This document shows, piece after piece, positions 56,601 through 63,812 of a DNA stretch of 64,000 bases. Every line of letters starts with the position of its first letter. Within the stretch, counting starts at the first letter, position 1. This DNA is from Nemertoderma westbladi (lineage: Eukaryota; Xenacoelomorpha; Nemertodermatida; Nemertodermatidae), in the NCBI GenBank assembly GCA_032718475.1, contig JAUCBJ010003513.1, positions 1-64,000 of the forward strand. The letters run 5' to 3'. A model generated the notes under the pieces. It ran no database searches. It worked only from the letters and a program-made list of their open reading frames with translations, and had not been told where the DNA came from. Made by a program: the position numbers and the translations under genes.

Positions 56601-59600
56601 CCAGCATGGCCTATAATAGTATGTGCAGTAAGGCCTACAGTATGTCCTGCAGTCTGCATGTGCCCTTCCGAATCGAAGTTTATTCTTCGCGAATCTCGAA
56701 TCTCCCCGCGACTACCGTACTCTCGATCGGCAGCTACATCCCGTCGGGAAGCTTCTCTTCGATCCCCTATCCTGCTCTCTTCTTCGTACCGGTACGTCCT
56801 GTACCGCTCTCCTGGTGTGCGGTGCGTTTCTCCGGGGCGACGGCAATCTCCCGAAGTTCGACCCCACTGACTCCCTAACTCCATCTCTACTAGCGACGGC
56901 TCGCTATCCGTCCTCGCTCTCCGGTTGCCCCTAGCAACGACTCTCCTATTATCTTCACTCCTTCTCTCTTCGACCTCTCGGCTAAACTCTACTAATCTTC
57001 TTCTATCTCCGACCTCTCTATTATACTCTACTAATCTTCTCCTATCTTCGACCTCTCTATTAAACTCTACTAATCTTCTCTCTTCTAACTGGGCTCGACG
57101 TTCCGTCGCCCGCCCTCTCGCGACGTCAACCTGTCTCTCTCTGCTCGATCGCACGCCGCTGGGGATACTCGCAATCCCCCTATCACTCTCCATCGCCGGG
57201 TGTTGCGGTTTACCTAATTCGGCCCGCGCATTATCCGCTGACGCCTGTGGGACACTCTCTGCCCCCCCTCTCTCGCTACTAATCTCTCGCGGTAGGGTGC
57301 CCGTAGCTCCCCCCCCACCCGCTACTTCTAACTTCGCTATCTCTTACTACACTTCTGCGTCCCTCTTGTCGGACACTCTCTACCCCCTTTCTCTCGCCGC
57401 TAATCTTCTGTGGTGGGGCGCCCGTAGCCCCCCCCCACATCTAACTTCACTATCTCTCACTTCGTCTCTACACCCCTCTCTAGTCGACGCACTGTCTCTA
57501 CTACGGCTGGGTCTATTCACCCCCGCCTCTCTCTCTACTACTGCGTGGCCCACCAGGCCCACTTCGGGTTGGCTCAACCCCGCTACCCCCTGCCTACCAA
57601 CTACGTGGCCTACCAGGCCGCCGTCGGGTTGGCTCAACCCTGCCACCTCCTGCCTACTAACTACGTGGCCTACCAGGCCCCCGTCTGCCGGGTTATGTAC
57701 GTCCGACACGCTCATATTAATAGCACCATTCCCAATATTATTTGTTAAATCAATTAAATTATTAGAATTTGAAACGGGATTTAAATTATTTAAATTAGAA
57801 TTATTTGAATTATTCTGAATATTTGAATTAATATTATTATTTGAATTTAAATTTAAATTACTGGGTAAAATATTTCCTGTAATAAAGGGATTAGGGTTAT
57901 TTACTACGGTACTATTAATACCAATATTTCCTAACGCACTACTACTACCCCCCTCGCCCGTACGGTTGCTGTACGTACTGTACGTGTACCGCACGCTCTG
58001 TTCTCTTGCCTCACGCTCACTCTCTCGCTCCTTCCTTCCCCTCAGTCGCCACTCTAATTCTTCCATTTTTAATTTATATGCCATGCGTTCACTCTCTCGC
58101 ACCCGTCTTTCTTTTGCGGAGGATGTAGCAGACTTATAGGTTGCGACGGACTCCCGCCGCCCCTCCGTCCTACTAACTTTCCCCCGCTTTCCGGGGTCCT
58201 CGCTGACCGACGAGACCGAATCCTCGGAGCTAACCTCGGATTCGCCCTCCTCAGGTCTCTTCCAACCCACTAACTTAACTTCCCTGGCATCGACTAAGTA
58301 TGGCCCTATGTACACTACACCAGGCCCCATACCCCTACGTTCCCATAGCCCAAACAGTTCGAAGGCAACCCCTCTCGCTCTCTCGCTGGCTAGTTCTCCC
58401 TGGCCAGAACGCACTAGGTAATCAAAGTATCTGTTCGACTCACCTAGTCGTCTCCTCAACTTCACCTGGTCTATCTCAGCCCCTCCTCTAACTTCCTTCA
58501 GTTGTTCCCGGGTCGCGGCGTAGGCTCGTCGAAGTCGATCAGAAACCCCGACATCCTCGTCGCCGACCTCTCCTCTCTCCCTCCGGGTTCGGCGTCGTAC
58601 CGTCGGCTCCACCGTTGCCGTTCCGGTGGGCCGTTCGTCGCCCTCGGTCTGTGGCTGACCGGCGACATCGGCATATCGACCCTCCTTCCGTGTCGACTCG
58701 TCTTTCTTCTCTCCTCTCGACTCGATCTCTCTTTGTAGACGACCCCCCACACCTTGGTTCGCCGGGTCGCTCGTTATCGACGTGACGTCATCAACGTGCG
58801 TCGACGTGGTCGGCGTAGCATCGACCGGCGTCGTGGGTTCGTATCGTCTCGCCGTGGCCTCGCGGATCGTTAGATCGTCGTCCGGGGTCCGCGGCGGTGT
58901 CGTTCCTCTCTCTCGACTCATCTCGCCTTTGGTAGCTGGCAGCCACAGTCTGTCAGTTGGTTAGATCTAGTTCTATCACTGTCAGACTGTTAGGGCAGCT
59001 GCTAGGATTCTATCTCTGTCAGGGCAGCTGGGCGGATCTAGTTCTGTCACTGTCAGGGCAGCTGGGCGGATCTGATTCTGTCACTGTGACGGGATCTACG
59101 GATCCCGGTTTATCCGTTGGGTTTTCTATCCACGCGTCCCCGCCGTGTGTGAAAGGTAAAAGAGTTCTGATGTTCGGTAATATGCATAAAGGTATAATAG
59201 TCTGAGATATATAGCAGTATAGTATAGTATGACACAACAGGTAATATATAATGGCGGTAGCGGACGGTGACAGAAGTCCCCGTTCCACCCTACTGATCCG
59301 ACTGAGTAAACTGAACTGATATGATTACAGGTTACTGGTTATATTGCACGGTGGCCTTATTGCTACTCAATCGATGCCTTTCCCCCCTCTGATTGGTTGA
59401 TATCCCTGTTGGCACCCTTTGGAGTGTTTCCCTTCACTCCCTGTGTTCTCTCTCGGTTAGGGGTTTGGCCCCTGACCCCTATTGTGTGTGTCTCCTTTGG
59501 GGCCTATTGTCCCCGTTTACTGGGCTGACACGAGGTTGATTGGTAATCAACCTCGTGCTCCCAATATTGCTTTATGGCTCACTCTATGGGTTTGTGTTAG

Positions 59601-62600
59601 CGGAATTGGATAAGCTAACAGTTCATACGTTAGCGACTTACCGATGTTGTGTACATTCCTTATATTTCCGATCTAAGGTTCATACGTTAGCTTAGCGACT
59701 TACCGACGTTGTGTACATTCCTTATATTTCCGATCTAGGTTCATACGTTAGTGACTTACCGATGTTGTGTACATTCCTTATATTTCCGATCTAGGTTCGT
59801 ACGTAAAAGTAAAGTTAAGTAAATTTTCTTCGGCCGCTAGGCCAGGGATTACGCACAAAGTCTGACGACTTATTTCCAGTGCGGTCCCCCCAGAACTTTA
59901 CTCCCCAGAGGAAACTCCAGTACTCATTTAGCTACCACTTAAGGATGCAAGGCAGAGATGCGCCCTGGCTGGTCCCTTTAAAGCATTCGTGCCGAAACGA
60001 AAACTGCCCTGGCCCATGTGAGGATCGAACCCACGACCTACAGGAGATGTGAATTCAATGCAACCACTACACCAAGGTGGAACCTACGTTAGCAACTTAC
60101 CGATGTTGTGTACATTCCTTATATTTCCGATCTAAGGTTCATACGTTAGCGACTTACCGATGTTGTGTACATTCCTTATATTTCCGATCTAAGGTTCATA
60201 CGTTAGCTTAGCGACTTACCGACGTTGTGTACATTCCTTATATTTCCGATCTAAGGTTCATACGTTAGCGACTTACCGATGTTGTGTACATTCCTTATAT
60301 TTCCGATCTAAGGTTCATACGTTATCTTAGCGATTTACTGACGTTGTGTACATTCCTTATATTTCCGATCTAAGGTTCATACATTAGCGACTTACCGACG
60401 TTGTGTACATTCCTTATATTTCCGATCTACAGTAAGGTTCATACGTTAGCGACTTACCGACGTTGTGTACATTCCTTATATTTCCGATCTAAGGTTCATA
60501 CGTTAGCGACTTACCGATGTTGTGTACATTCCTTATATTTCCGATCTAAGGTTCATACGTTAGCGACTTACCGACGTTGTGTACATTCCTTATATTTCCG
60601 ATCTACAGTAAGGTTCATACGTTAGCGACTTACCGATGTTGTGTACATTCCTTATACTTCCGATCTAAGGTTTGTACGTTAGCGACTTACCGATGTTGTG
60701 TACATTCCTTATACAGTATTTCCGATCTAAGGTTCATACGTTAGCTTAGCGACTTACCAACGTTGTGTGCATTCCTTATATTTCCGATCTAAGGTTTGTA
60801 CGTTAGCGACTTACCGATGTTGTGTACATTCCTTATATTTCCGATCTAAGGTTCGTACGTTAGCGACTTACCGATATTGTGTACATTCCTTATATTTCCG
60901 ATCTAGGTTCGTACGTTAGCAACTTACCGACGTTGTGTACATTCCTCATATTTCCAATCTAGGTTTGTACGTTAGCAACTTACCGACGTTGTGTACATTC
61001 CTCATATTTCCGATCTAAGGTTCGTACTTTAGCGACTTACCGATGTTGTGTACATTCCTTATATTTCCGATCTAGGTTCATACTTTAGCGACTTACCGAC
61101 GTTGTGTACATTCCTTATATTTCCGATCTAGGTTCGTACGTTAGCGACTTACCGACGTTGTGTACATTCCTTATATTTCCATCGAATGGGAATCGCGGAG
61201 TGCTTTCCAACATAAACTCGCAATGTTCACAGAAGTGCATCGAATCTTTAGTATTCTGTAACTTACTTAGAGACTCGGTGGCCTTCAGTAGCAGTTTCAC
61301 TTCTCGACTATTGTGGTCAAACTATATATAAATATGAAAGGAACAGATTATAACCAAAACAATCAACTAGAACCAGAACCGGAAAAAAATAAACTATACA
61401 ACAATGAGCTAGCCAGCTTTTACTCTACCAAATCGCCAGGGCGACATATTTTCCAACTTGATATCGCAGTGCGACATTATTTCTCAGTATGTCCCTACGC
61501 CACACAATTACTTTTACTATATTATATGTTCAGTATGTCACCGCGTCATTTTAAGCATAAATAATCACATGGCGTTATTCGAATACACCCAATAACTATT
61601 TCACAATTCTAAAACTTACAAAATTAAAATACAGTAGGTCAGAATCGAACCAGCGGCCTTTACATTCACAACCCGACGCGTTATCCCCTACACTAATTTG
61701 GTACGAGATTAAAGTGTTTATATTTAACATGTCATGCTTTCATGTTAAAAGGATGTTTTAGAAAGTTTAAATGCATAATGCATACAACTAATATTGTTCA
61801 ATTAGTAGGCCTACTTTAAAGCTTTTTCGGCCCTCTTTTTATTATTTCACTCTTTTATTTTACAACATCAGTAACGCCATAAAGCGGTATTTTATGAACA
61901 ATGATGTGTAGTTATTATATAATAAATCTAATAATGTAATTAATATTGGCTATATATCGCCTGTACTTGGTGATCTTTAGGCGTTCAGTTCTACACACAA
62001 CTAAAATGCTATCTATCAACATGGCTTTAAACGAACTTGTCTTACACAGACTACAAGAAACAGATGGGATTGGAAGATGCAGACCAAGAATGACTTGCAT
62101 CAACCAAAAAACTGCCTACCATTTAATGTAATACACATTTGCCTAAGCAAACAAATCATAATCACAATTACTGCGATGTGTGAAATGTTATCCTTATCCA
62201 CAAGCTGGGAAACGGCCCCAAATAGCAGTTTACTCTGCGAAGGGGTTTTACTGTGTTGGATAAATAAATTAACGAACACTAAAATATTTCTCCCTAAACC
62301 TAATACAGTAGATTCTCAGTTAACCTAATAAAAAACATCGGAAGCAACCAATATAATGTCAAGCCTTCTATGAAAGTTTGTGTAATTTTCATTGCGTCTA
62401 CCCAACAGCTGTTGGTACCCGGCTGGCACCCTGGTTCAGTTTTCTGATTATGTTAGTGTAATCGACAGCTGTTGTAAACGTCCCAGATATACAAAACCTA
62501 CTAAGCCTTTACATTACAATTTAGCTTACCCTGAGTTGATGACAGTATTATAACGATGACAATTAGGCCCTATAGATACATACGATATATAAATGATGTA

Positions 62601-63442
62601 CTGCTTGACATTACACTAACTGACTGAATAGAGATAGAACTATAATAATATAATAATAATGTAGTACGTAACTCAAATTAACAATAAGTAGTGAAATGTT
62701 GTTCAGCTGACAAAGTGTAGCTGTGGGTATTTAATTTCGCGTTCCATAATGTTGATAATATGCGAATATTTCGAATATCGCACATCGAATCGTTCCCAAC
62801 TTTTTTACTCAACTACTAGATAACAATTTATATAGTCGCGTTTACAATTTTCCAAGTTGAAGTTGAAGCCATTTGGTGGTTTATACATACATACAAACAA
62901 CCAACCAAAAATACATATATACATCTATCGTTTTTCGTCGCCTCAGCTCTAAACAAAAACTAACCAGTCTAAAGACAGATTCGTTATTAATTTATGATAC
63001 TTGATTCTCATATACTCAGTCTCACAGACAGTGCCATTATATTATCCCCCATGTGAGGCAAATAAATTGTAAAGCGGTTGAAGTATTTAAAAATAACAAA
63101 TGTGTATTTTTTTATTAAAACAAATTAATACATTTACAATTAGAGTTAAGCTCAGGGATGGACACAAGGCCGGGTAAGCCCGCGGGCCGGGGCGGGCCGA
63201 GACCCAACAGGCCGGGCCGCGCCCGGGCCATGAAACCCCGGCCCGTGTCCATCTCTGGTTAAACTAACCTTTAGGAGCATTCCTTCTATTTCATCCCCCC
63301 ATAACATTTCATCGGATTTTCTGTTTAAATGTTTATTCCACACGTTTATAAACTGATTTATTCCTTCTTGTTTCAAATATTCCGCATAATTCTTTGTTTC
63401 TTCGTAGGATAAAGGTTCCCCTTGACTTAATAAACCCATCAC
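44145..63442 (-). CDS. Glutamate-cysteine ligase catalytic subunit, nine exons, complete
   Basis: Catalyses the ATP-dependent joining of L-glutamate and L-cysteine, the committed step of glutathione synthesis, in the cytosol, usually with a modifier subunit (GCLM). Coding exons: 63442-63269, 61321-61153, 50851-50601, 50421-50287, 49701-49525, 49108-48981, 45685-45538, 45331-45143 and 44630-44145. All have AG/GT borders and matching phases, giving 618 residues (human 637). Landmarks: [36 protein letters not shown]...[51 protein letters not shown] and [13 protein letters not shown]. Two adjacent ATGs begin the frame; the second (63439) matches the family start and has the better context. Exon 2 is unusually diverged. 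Introns 2 and 6 are loaded with repeats, a BEL element and a nested gene. No other gene in the window is obviously linked to glutathione. Confidence 0.95.
45143..45331 (-). CDS. GCLC exon 8
   Basis: [13 protein letters not shown] then [19 protein letters not shown], the most conserved C-terminal block. Acceptor TAAAACAG, donor AGTCAG|GTAATA, phase 0 at both ends. Confidence 0.95.
45538..45685 (-). CDS. GCLC exon 7
   Basis: [17 protein letters not shown] then IAHLFIRDP, a strongly conserved family block. Acceptor CCTTACAG, donor ATACAG|GTACCA, phase 2 to 0. Confidence 0.94.
46806..47252 (+). CDS. Secreted CxxC-rich protein, nested in GCLC intron 6
   Basis: A 148-residue single-exon frame, antisense to the host gene. 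It has a clear signal peptide (about 1-23, long Leu/Val core), an acidic Gly/Ser/Glu-rich linker (about 24-57), then two Cys clusters of CxxC pattern: [20 protein letters not shown] and, after a short Pro spacer, [17 protein letters not shown]. The tail has an alanine tract and an acidic helix. The regular CxxC spacing suggests metal binding or a disulfide ladder; which one cannot be told from sequence. I do not recognise the family. An ATTAAA-type poly(A) signal near 47401 is possible. Codon-rich, GC-richer sequence against an AT-rich intron supports a real gene or a retrocopy. Confidence 0.65.
   Translation: MKLIIIVWSVLLLVLLSLSETSCKDTGGVSDEDTMSPSNEAAGTEGSDGDKGKEYGAFCKYCKYCKHCKSCDIECVDCDAEAIPGAPKRKCPVTCKYCSYCRLCSFCNTVCDSDGTLARWTAMAAAAAASLMPAEDIEKDLQTIKEYL
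47578..48036 (-). repeat. Inverted minisatellite, left arm
   Basis: Alternating about 15- and 17-bp units AAAAATATCGAGAGT and AAAAATATCGAGTGTTG. Exactly the reverse complement of the units at 48352-48737. Confidence 0.92.
48352..48737 (+). repeat. Inverted minisatellite, right arm
   Basis: Alternating ACTCTCGATATTTTT and CAACACTCGATATTTTT units, the mirror of the left arm, with about 315 bp of unrelated AT-rich sequence between the arms. Confidence 0.92.
48981..49108 (-). CDS. GCLC exon 6
   Basis: Begins [10 protein letters not shown] and runs through CGCNNSYLS and YNDIPL, matching the human ERGLEPL...YLSKCGEKYNDIDL stretch. Acceptor ATGATGAAG, donor GAAAG|GTAAAT, ends in phase 2. Confidence 0.9.
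49195..49330 (+). mobile_element. SINE copy with internal deletion, GCLC intron 5
   Basis: The tRNA-like head (GATGTAGTGGTTGCATTGAA, then GTGGGTTC box B) joins directly to the family 3' end (AGCGGCCGAAGAAA). About 130 bp present in the full copy at 59805-60084 are missing. Confidence 0.75.
49365..49390 (+). repeat. G tract in GCLC intron 5
   Basis: Twenty-six consecutive G (length uncertain), 134 bp from exon 5. Confidence 0.75.
49525..49701 (-). CDS. GCLC exon 5
   Basis: 59 codons, phase 0 at both ends: ATFQ...[17 protein letters not shown] through GVDDRTPQ. Acceptor TGACCTAG, donor CCGCAG|GTAGGC. The two flanking introns carry complementary homopolymers (19 C and 26 G on the + strand). 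Confidence 0.94.
49754..49772 (+). repeat. C tract in GCLC intron 4
   Basis: Nineteen consecutive C (length uncertain), 52 bp from exon 5, complementary to the G tract on its other side. Confidence 0.75.
49797..50070. repeat. ~70-bp tandem repeat in GCLC intron 4
   Basis: Nearly four copies of GGTTACAGAGACGG, TTTTTCTAACCAAAAC, ACGATGTTGTTACCAATTG and GGGGAAAGAGCA, with point differences and one short copy. Confidence 0.85.
50287..50421 (-). CDS. GCLC exon 4
   Basis: 45 codons, phase 0 at both ends: [13 protein letters not shown]...[18 protein letters not shown], the family signature with its Cys pair. Acceptor ATTTTAG, donor TTACAG|GTAAAT. Confidence 0.94.
50601..50851 (-). CDS. GCLC exon 3
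   Basis: Acceptor TTATTACAG; the split codon with exon 2 reads Glu, the conserved residue of the NTVEANM-type motif. Contains [16 protein letters not shown] and MFPDEAI. Donor ACATACAG|GTGGGT, phase 0. Confidence 0.93.
51589..51826. repeat. Junction-derived 57-bp satellite, left block
   Basis: About four units reading (on +) GTTCATACGTTAGCGACTTA, CCGATGTTGTGTACATTCCT, TATATTTCCGATCTAAG. This is the same array as 59621-61180, split by the BEL insertion. Confidence 0.93.
51827..52362 (-). repeat. 3' LTR of the BEL element
   Basis: 536 bp, identical to the other LTR as read. Contains a perfect 13-bp stem hairpin (CACGAGGTTGATT, loop GGT) at 52271-52299, possibly in the R region. Confidence 0.95.
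52880..53700. repeat. Tandem repeats in place of pol
   Basis: Six copies of a 69-bp unit (CTACGTGGCGCTAACGGTGC, then CCACAACCACAACCGGTACT), followed by five shorter units of about 46-60 bp (CTACGTGGCGCTTCCGGTGC) at about 53470-53690. They lie between the end of the gag/protease frame and the 3' LTR. Confidence 0.92.
53898..56414 (-). CDS. BEL/Pao gag C-terminal part plus retropepsin
   Basis: 838 residues. Order: a Pro-rich start, a Pao gag domain (about 95-290; [19 protein letters not shown] through IWLRRKW), a zinc-finger region ending in a CCHC knuckle ([14 protein letters not shown]), then an aspartic protease of the retropepsin type ([13 protein letters not shown], with DSG active site) and a VGMDCP...FGWTLSGP segment typical of Pao. 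After that the protein departs from the family: a Cys/Glu/Pro repeat ([17 protein letters not shown]), a hydrophobic segment (about 20 residues, [17 protein letters not shown]) and a basic tail resembling the last part of Pao pol ([10 protein letters not shown]). RT, RNase H and integrase are missing, most simply by internal deletion. It overlaps the preceding frame by about 19 bp. Confidence 0.85.
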   Translation of the reverse strand: MGPNILTSTPVLNIPVGRGQGDIPPSQYQQYTPIGARTSNPLDENRSCDTEIWRGPLPPMIYPTQQIKSTTDRTDGPHPIGESIQHPSNPLEAQAMGMATLIDALKTRIELPPVEPFKFDGSRPEEYLQFRRMYSNEILSKNLTQAECLKYLQVYTGGPAYDIVRQYQGIEGGFTTAWRALDREYGHPAKIIRQTLRGITSDGLQDNPVSIRTFANKVEKALIVLKTLDAPYELNASNNITTIAQALPIWLRRKWRKIAFSTREKKGAEPGLEEMSSFLNYEAELITDPVYSEDSLGTSHKPEHNPMDPFSRVGQSLPHAATQGTASPQLAGSRATPWRGQEENNTINKHNPNIPSRPNTDNQNTKSVHINLRAIREGLYRERYDPGFECQLHRDGTHKTRSCKHWQALPKQDRIAYTDANGLCHRCVVEGHRSGECRETAVRESETGGQAMATSTTEEEKKRKVLLGVVPVKISGEGGRSVTTLMLVDSGAAFTLVENWVAEEIGLKTRPNRMAVTTVSSKDEVLETRMGRCRIAAIAPGCDYGATIDPIHVIESININARRPTNIEVEQYRFLDGIDFSIPKVDVRKVSIIVGMDCPTAHERMKTVFGEDRQRDPTAILTPFGWTLSGPVKTKIPCSVTETSGCMLPGTAGAEDQEEKQQEIVEPDREVTVRKWAEESRFPNKHRYGDGAERTARCPEDNTPGECPEECRKECLEECPEECPEETQVQFGGIPTRGKSRRKAGWKGIGLLFYLLFCLFFHFLFILPAGDNKERGGILMPGDELVRKTVERPNLRVVKEGEPIPGQLELAGRAWRRVRGRIGGQWESAYWKKGHLKV
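56396..57193 (-). CDS. BEL element middle frame (gag linker)
   Basis: 265 residues, very Arg/Glu-rich, with threefold [13 protein letters not shown]-like repeats, probably a charged coiled coil. It ends just after a Gly run encoded by a long G tract (about 56438-56450). The following gag/protease frame begins there in another frame. Confidence 0.6.
   Translation of the reverse strand: MESDRGIASIPSGVRSSRERQVDVARGRATERRAQLEERRLVEFNREVEDRRRLVEYNREVGDRRRLVEFSREVEERRSEDNRRVVARGNRRARTDSEPSLVEMELGSQWGRTSGDCRRPGETHRTPGERYRTYRYEEESRIGDRREASRRDVAADREYGSRGEIRDSRRINFDSEGHMQTAGHTVGLTAHTIIGHAGRDRVGDRVARTTGLNPEVAEYIPVGRQEVNRPISVPVQQHDYNFQGHNIYPGGGGGLLQIDVWAPIY
57380..58921 (-). CDS. BEL element gag N-terminal frame
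   Basis: 513 residues, starting 164 bp after the 5' LTR. Regions: an acidic/Thr-rich N-terminus, an Arg/Glu-rich coiled coil (about 270-320), an Asn-rich low-complexity tract (about 335-405), and three copies of a [19 protein letters not shown] repeat. It is separated from the next frame by stops, although they share the same register. Not a conserved domain I can name; assigned to gag by position. Confidence 0.65.
   Translation of the reverse strand: MSRERGTTPPRTPDDDLTIREATARRYEPTTPVDATPTTSTHVDDVTSITSDPANQGVGGRLQREIESRGEKKDESTRKEGRYADVAGQPQTEGDERPTGTATVEPTVRRRTRRERGEVGDEDVGVSDRLRRAYAATREQLKEVRGGAEIDQVKLRRRLGESNRYFDYLVRSGQGELASERARGVAFELFGLWERRGMGPGVVYIGPYLVDAREVKLVGWKRPEEGESEVSSEDSVSSVSEDPGKRGKVSRTEGRRESVATYKSATSSAKERRVRESERMAYKLKMEELEWRLRGRKERESEREAREQSVRYTYSTYSNRTGEGGSSSALGNIGINSTVVNNPNPFITGNILPSNLNLNSNNNINSNIQNNSNNSNLNNLNPVSNSNNLIDLTNNIGNGAINMSVSDVHNPADGGLVGHVVSRQEVAGLSQPDGGLVGHVVGRQGVAGLSQPEVGLVGHAVVEREAGVNRPSRSRDSASTREGCRDEVRDSEVRCGGGLRAPHHRRLAARERG
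59085..59620 (-). repeat. 5' LTR of the BEL element
   Basis: 536 bp. The internal region that follows begins with two to three copies of a roughly 40-bp CTGTCAGGGCAGCTGGGCGG repeat (58965-59084). I could not assign a tRNA primer-binding site. Confidence 0.95.
59621..61180. repeat. Junction-derived 57-bp satellite, right block
   Basis: About 23 units of 55-62 bp (some with an extra AGCTT), interrupted by a SINE. The first unit on the GCLC side (61153-61180) is the coding end of exon 2. The variants are GATG/GACG, CATACG/CGTACG and CTAAGG/CTAGG. Confidence 0.95.
59805..60084 (-). mobile_element. tRNA-derived SINE inserted in the satellite
   Basis: About 280 bp flanked by TACGT (59800-59804 and 60085-60089). 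On the minus strand box A is TGGTGTAGTGG (60064-60074) and box B is GGTTCGATCC (60022-60031). The body continues GCAGTTTTCG...GAGTACTGGAGTTTCC to an AACTTTACTTTT end. This is the full-length copy of the family also seen at 6995-7130 and 49195-49330. Confidence 0.88.
61153..61321 (-). CDS. GCLC exon 2
   Basis: Acceptor ATATATAG, then [18 protein letters not shown], aligning without gaps to the family after MLxx. Human GCLC has about eight more residues in the middle of this region. The nearly invariant EYGSYMIEGTPGQPYGG reads here as [15 protein letters not shown]. The last 28 bases plus donor GTCG|GTAAGT form the seed of the intron 2 satellite. Ends in phase 1. Confidence 0.88.
61626..61710 (-). 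mobile_element. tRNA-like sequence (second SINE family or tRNA relic)
   Basis: The minus strand has a box A-like TTAGTGTAGGGG and box B GGTTCGATTC at tRNA spacing. The acceptor and anticodon stems do not pair well, so I do not call it a functional tRNA. Confidence 0.45.
62017..62980 (+). repeat. Dispersed ~950-bp repeat, copy 2 (GCLC intron 1)
   Basis: Same orientation and nearly the same sequence as 23450-24400. The flanks are unrelated, showing that the unit moved or was copied as a discrete segment. Confidence 0.85.
63153..63257. mobile_element. 105-bp GC-rich MITE-like element beside GCLC exon 1
   Basis: Imperfect terminal inverted repeats (CAGGGATGGACACAAGGCCG and CAGAGATGGACACGGGCCGG inward) enclose an extremely GC-rich core in an AT-rich intron. 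GTTAA on both sides may be the target duplication. The element ends 5 bp beyond the six-base exon 1 splice donor GTTAGT. Confidence 0.75.
63269..63442 (-). CDS. GCLC exon 1
   Basis: Encodes the N-terminus [10 protein letters not shown] through GMLLK, including WGDEIE of the ATP/metal site region. Donor CTAAAG|GTTAGT, phase 0. A GC-rich inverted-repeat element starts only 5 bp beyond the six-base donor. Confidence 0.92.
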
Positions 63443-63812
63443 TTACAAATAGTTTATACATAAATCAAATTATCTTTGGCGCCTACTGTAGGTGGTATTG
63501 AACTGCGCTTGTGTTTTCCAGATTGGAAATCCAATAAAAATATATAAATATATATAAATATAAATAAATATGAATATATAAATAAATAAATCTTATAATT
63601 TTACTATGAACAACATACAGTACTTTATGAACGTGTTATATCATTTATCGTATTGCATAACGGGTCGTTAGTATAGAAGCTATATTGAGTCCACTGTTGG
63701 TAACAGGTGGCCAATAACGTTAACGGTGGAAACAAAACTGGTAGCCCAATAATATAATGTACCATACTGTACACAAACTCGCGAACCTAAACATTTACAG
63801 TGTACAGCAACA
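63443..63812 (-). promoter_or_regulatory. Putative GCLC promoter / 5' UTR region
   Basis: Sequence immediately upstream of the GCLC start. AT-rich with a TATAAATA microsatellite (63540-63595). I find no clear antioxidant-response element and cannot mark a transcription start; assigned by position only. Confidence 0.35.

Larger units (their letters stand above)
51827..59620 (-). mobile_element. Full-length BEL/Pao LTR retrotransposon lacking reverse transcriptase and integrase
   Basis: Two 536-bp LTRs (51827-52362 and 59085-59620) appear identical base for base. Target duplication GTTCA flanks the element (51822-51826 and 59621-59625). In sense (minus) orientation the LTR runs TGTTAG...CACA, and a purine tract with GGGGGGGAG lies just before the 3' LTR. 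The internal 6.7 kb holds a gag-like frame, a second frame and a gag/protease frame, then tandem repeats where reverse transcriptase, RNase H and integrase would normally be. Identical LTRs indicate recent mobilisation, which must have used enzymes from another element. Confidence 0.9.
50852..61152 (-). other. GCLC intron 2
   Basis: A 10.3-kb phase-1 intron. Going down from exon 2 (high coordinate) it contains the junction-derived satellite interrupted by a SINE, the BEL/Pao element, four more satellite units, and about 740 bp of ordinary sequence before exon 3. That last part includes an exon-like + strand stretch (about 51380-51546, ending AGAAC|GTAAGT) of unknown nature. Confidence 0.85.

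Noticed and set aside
61626-61710. Functional tRNA gene
   Set aside because: Boxes A and B are present, but the stems do not pair; more likely a SINE or relic.
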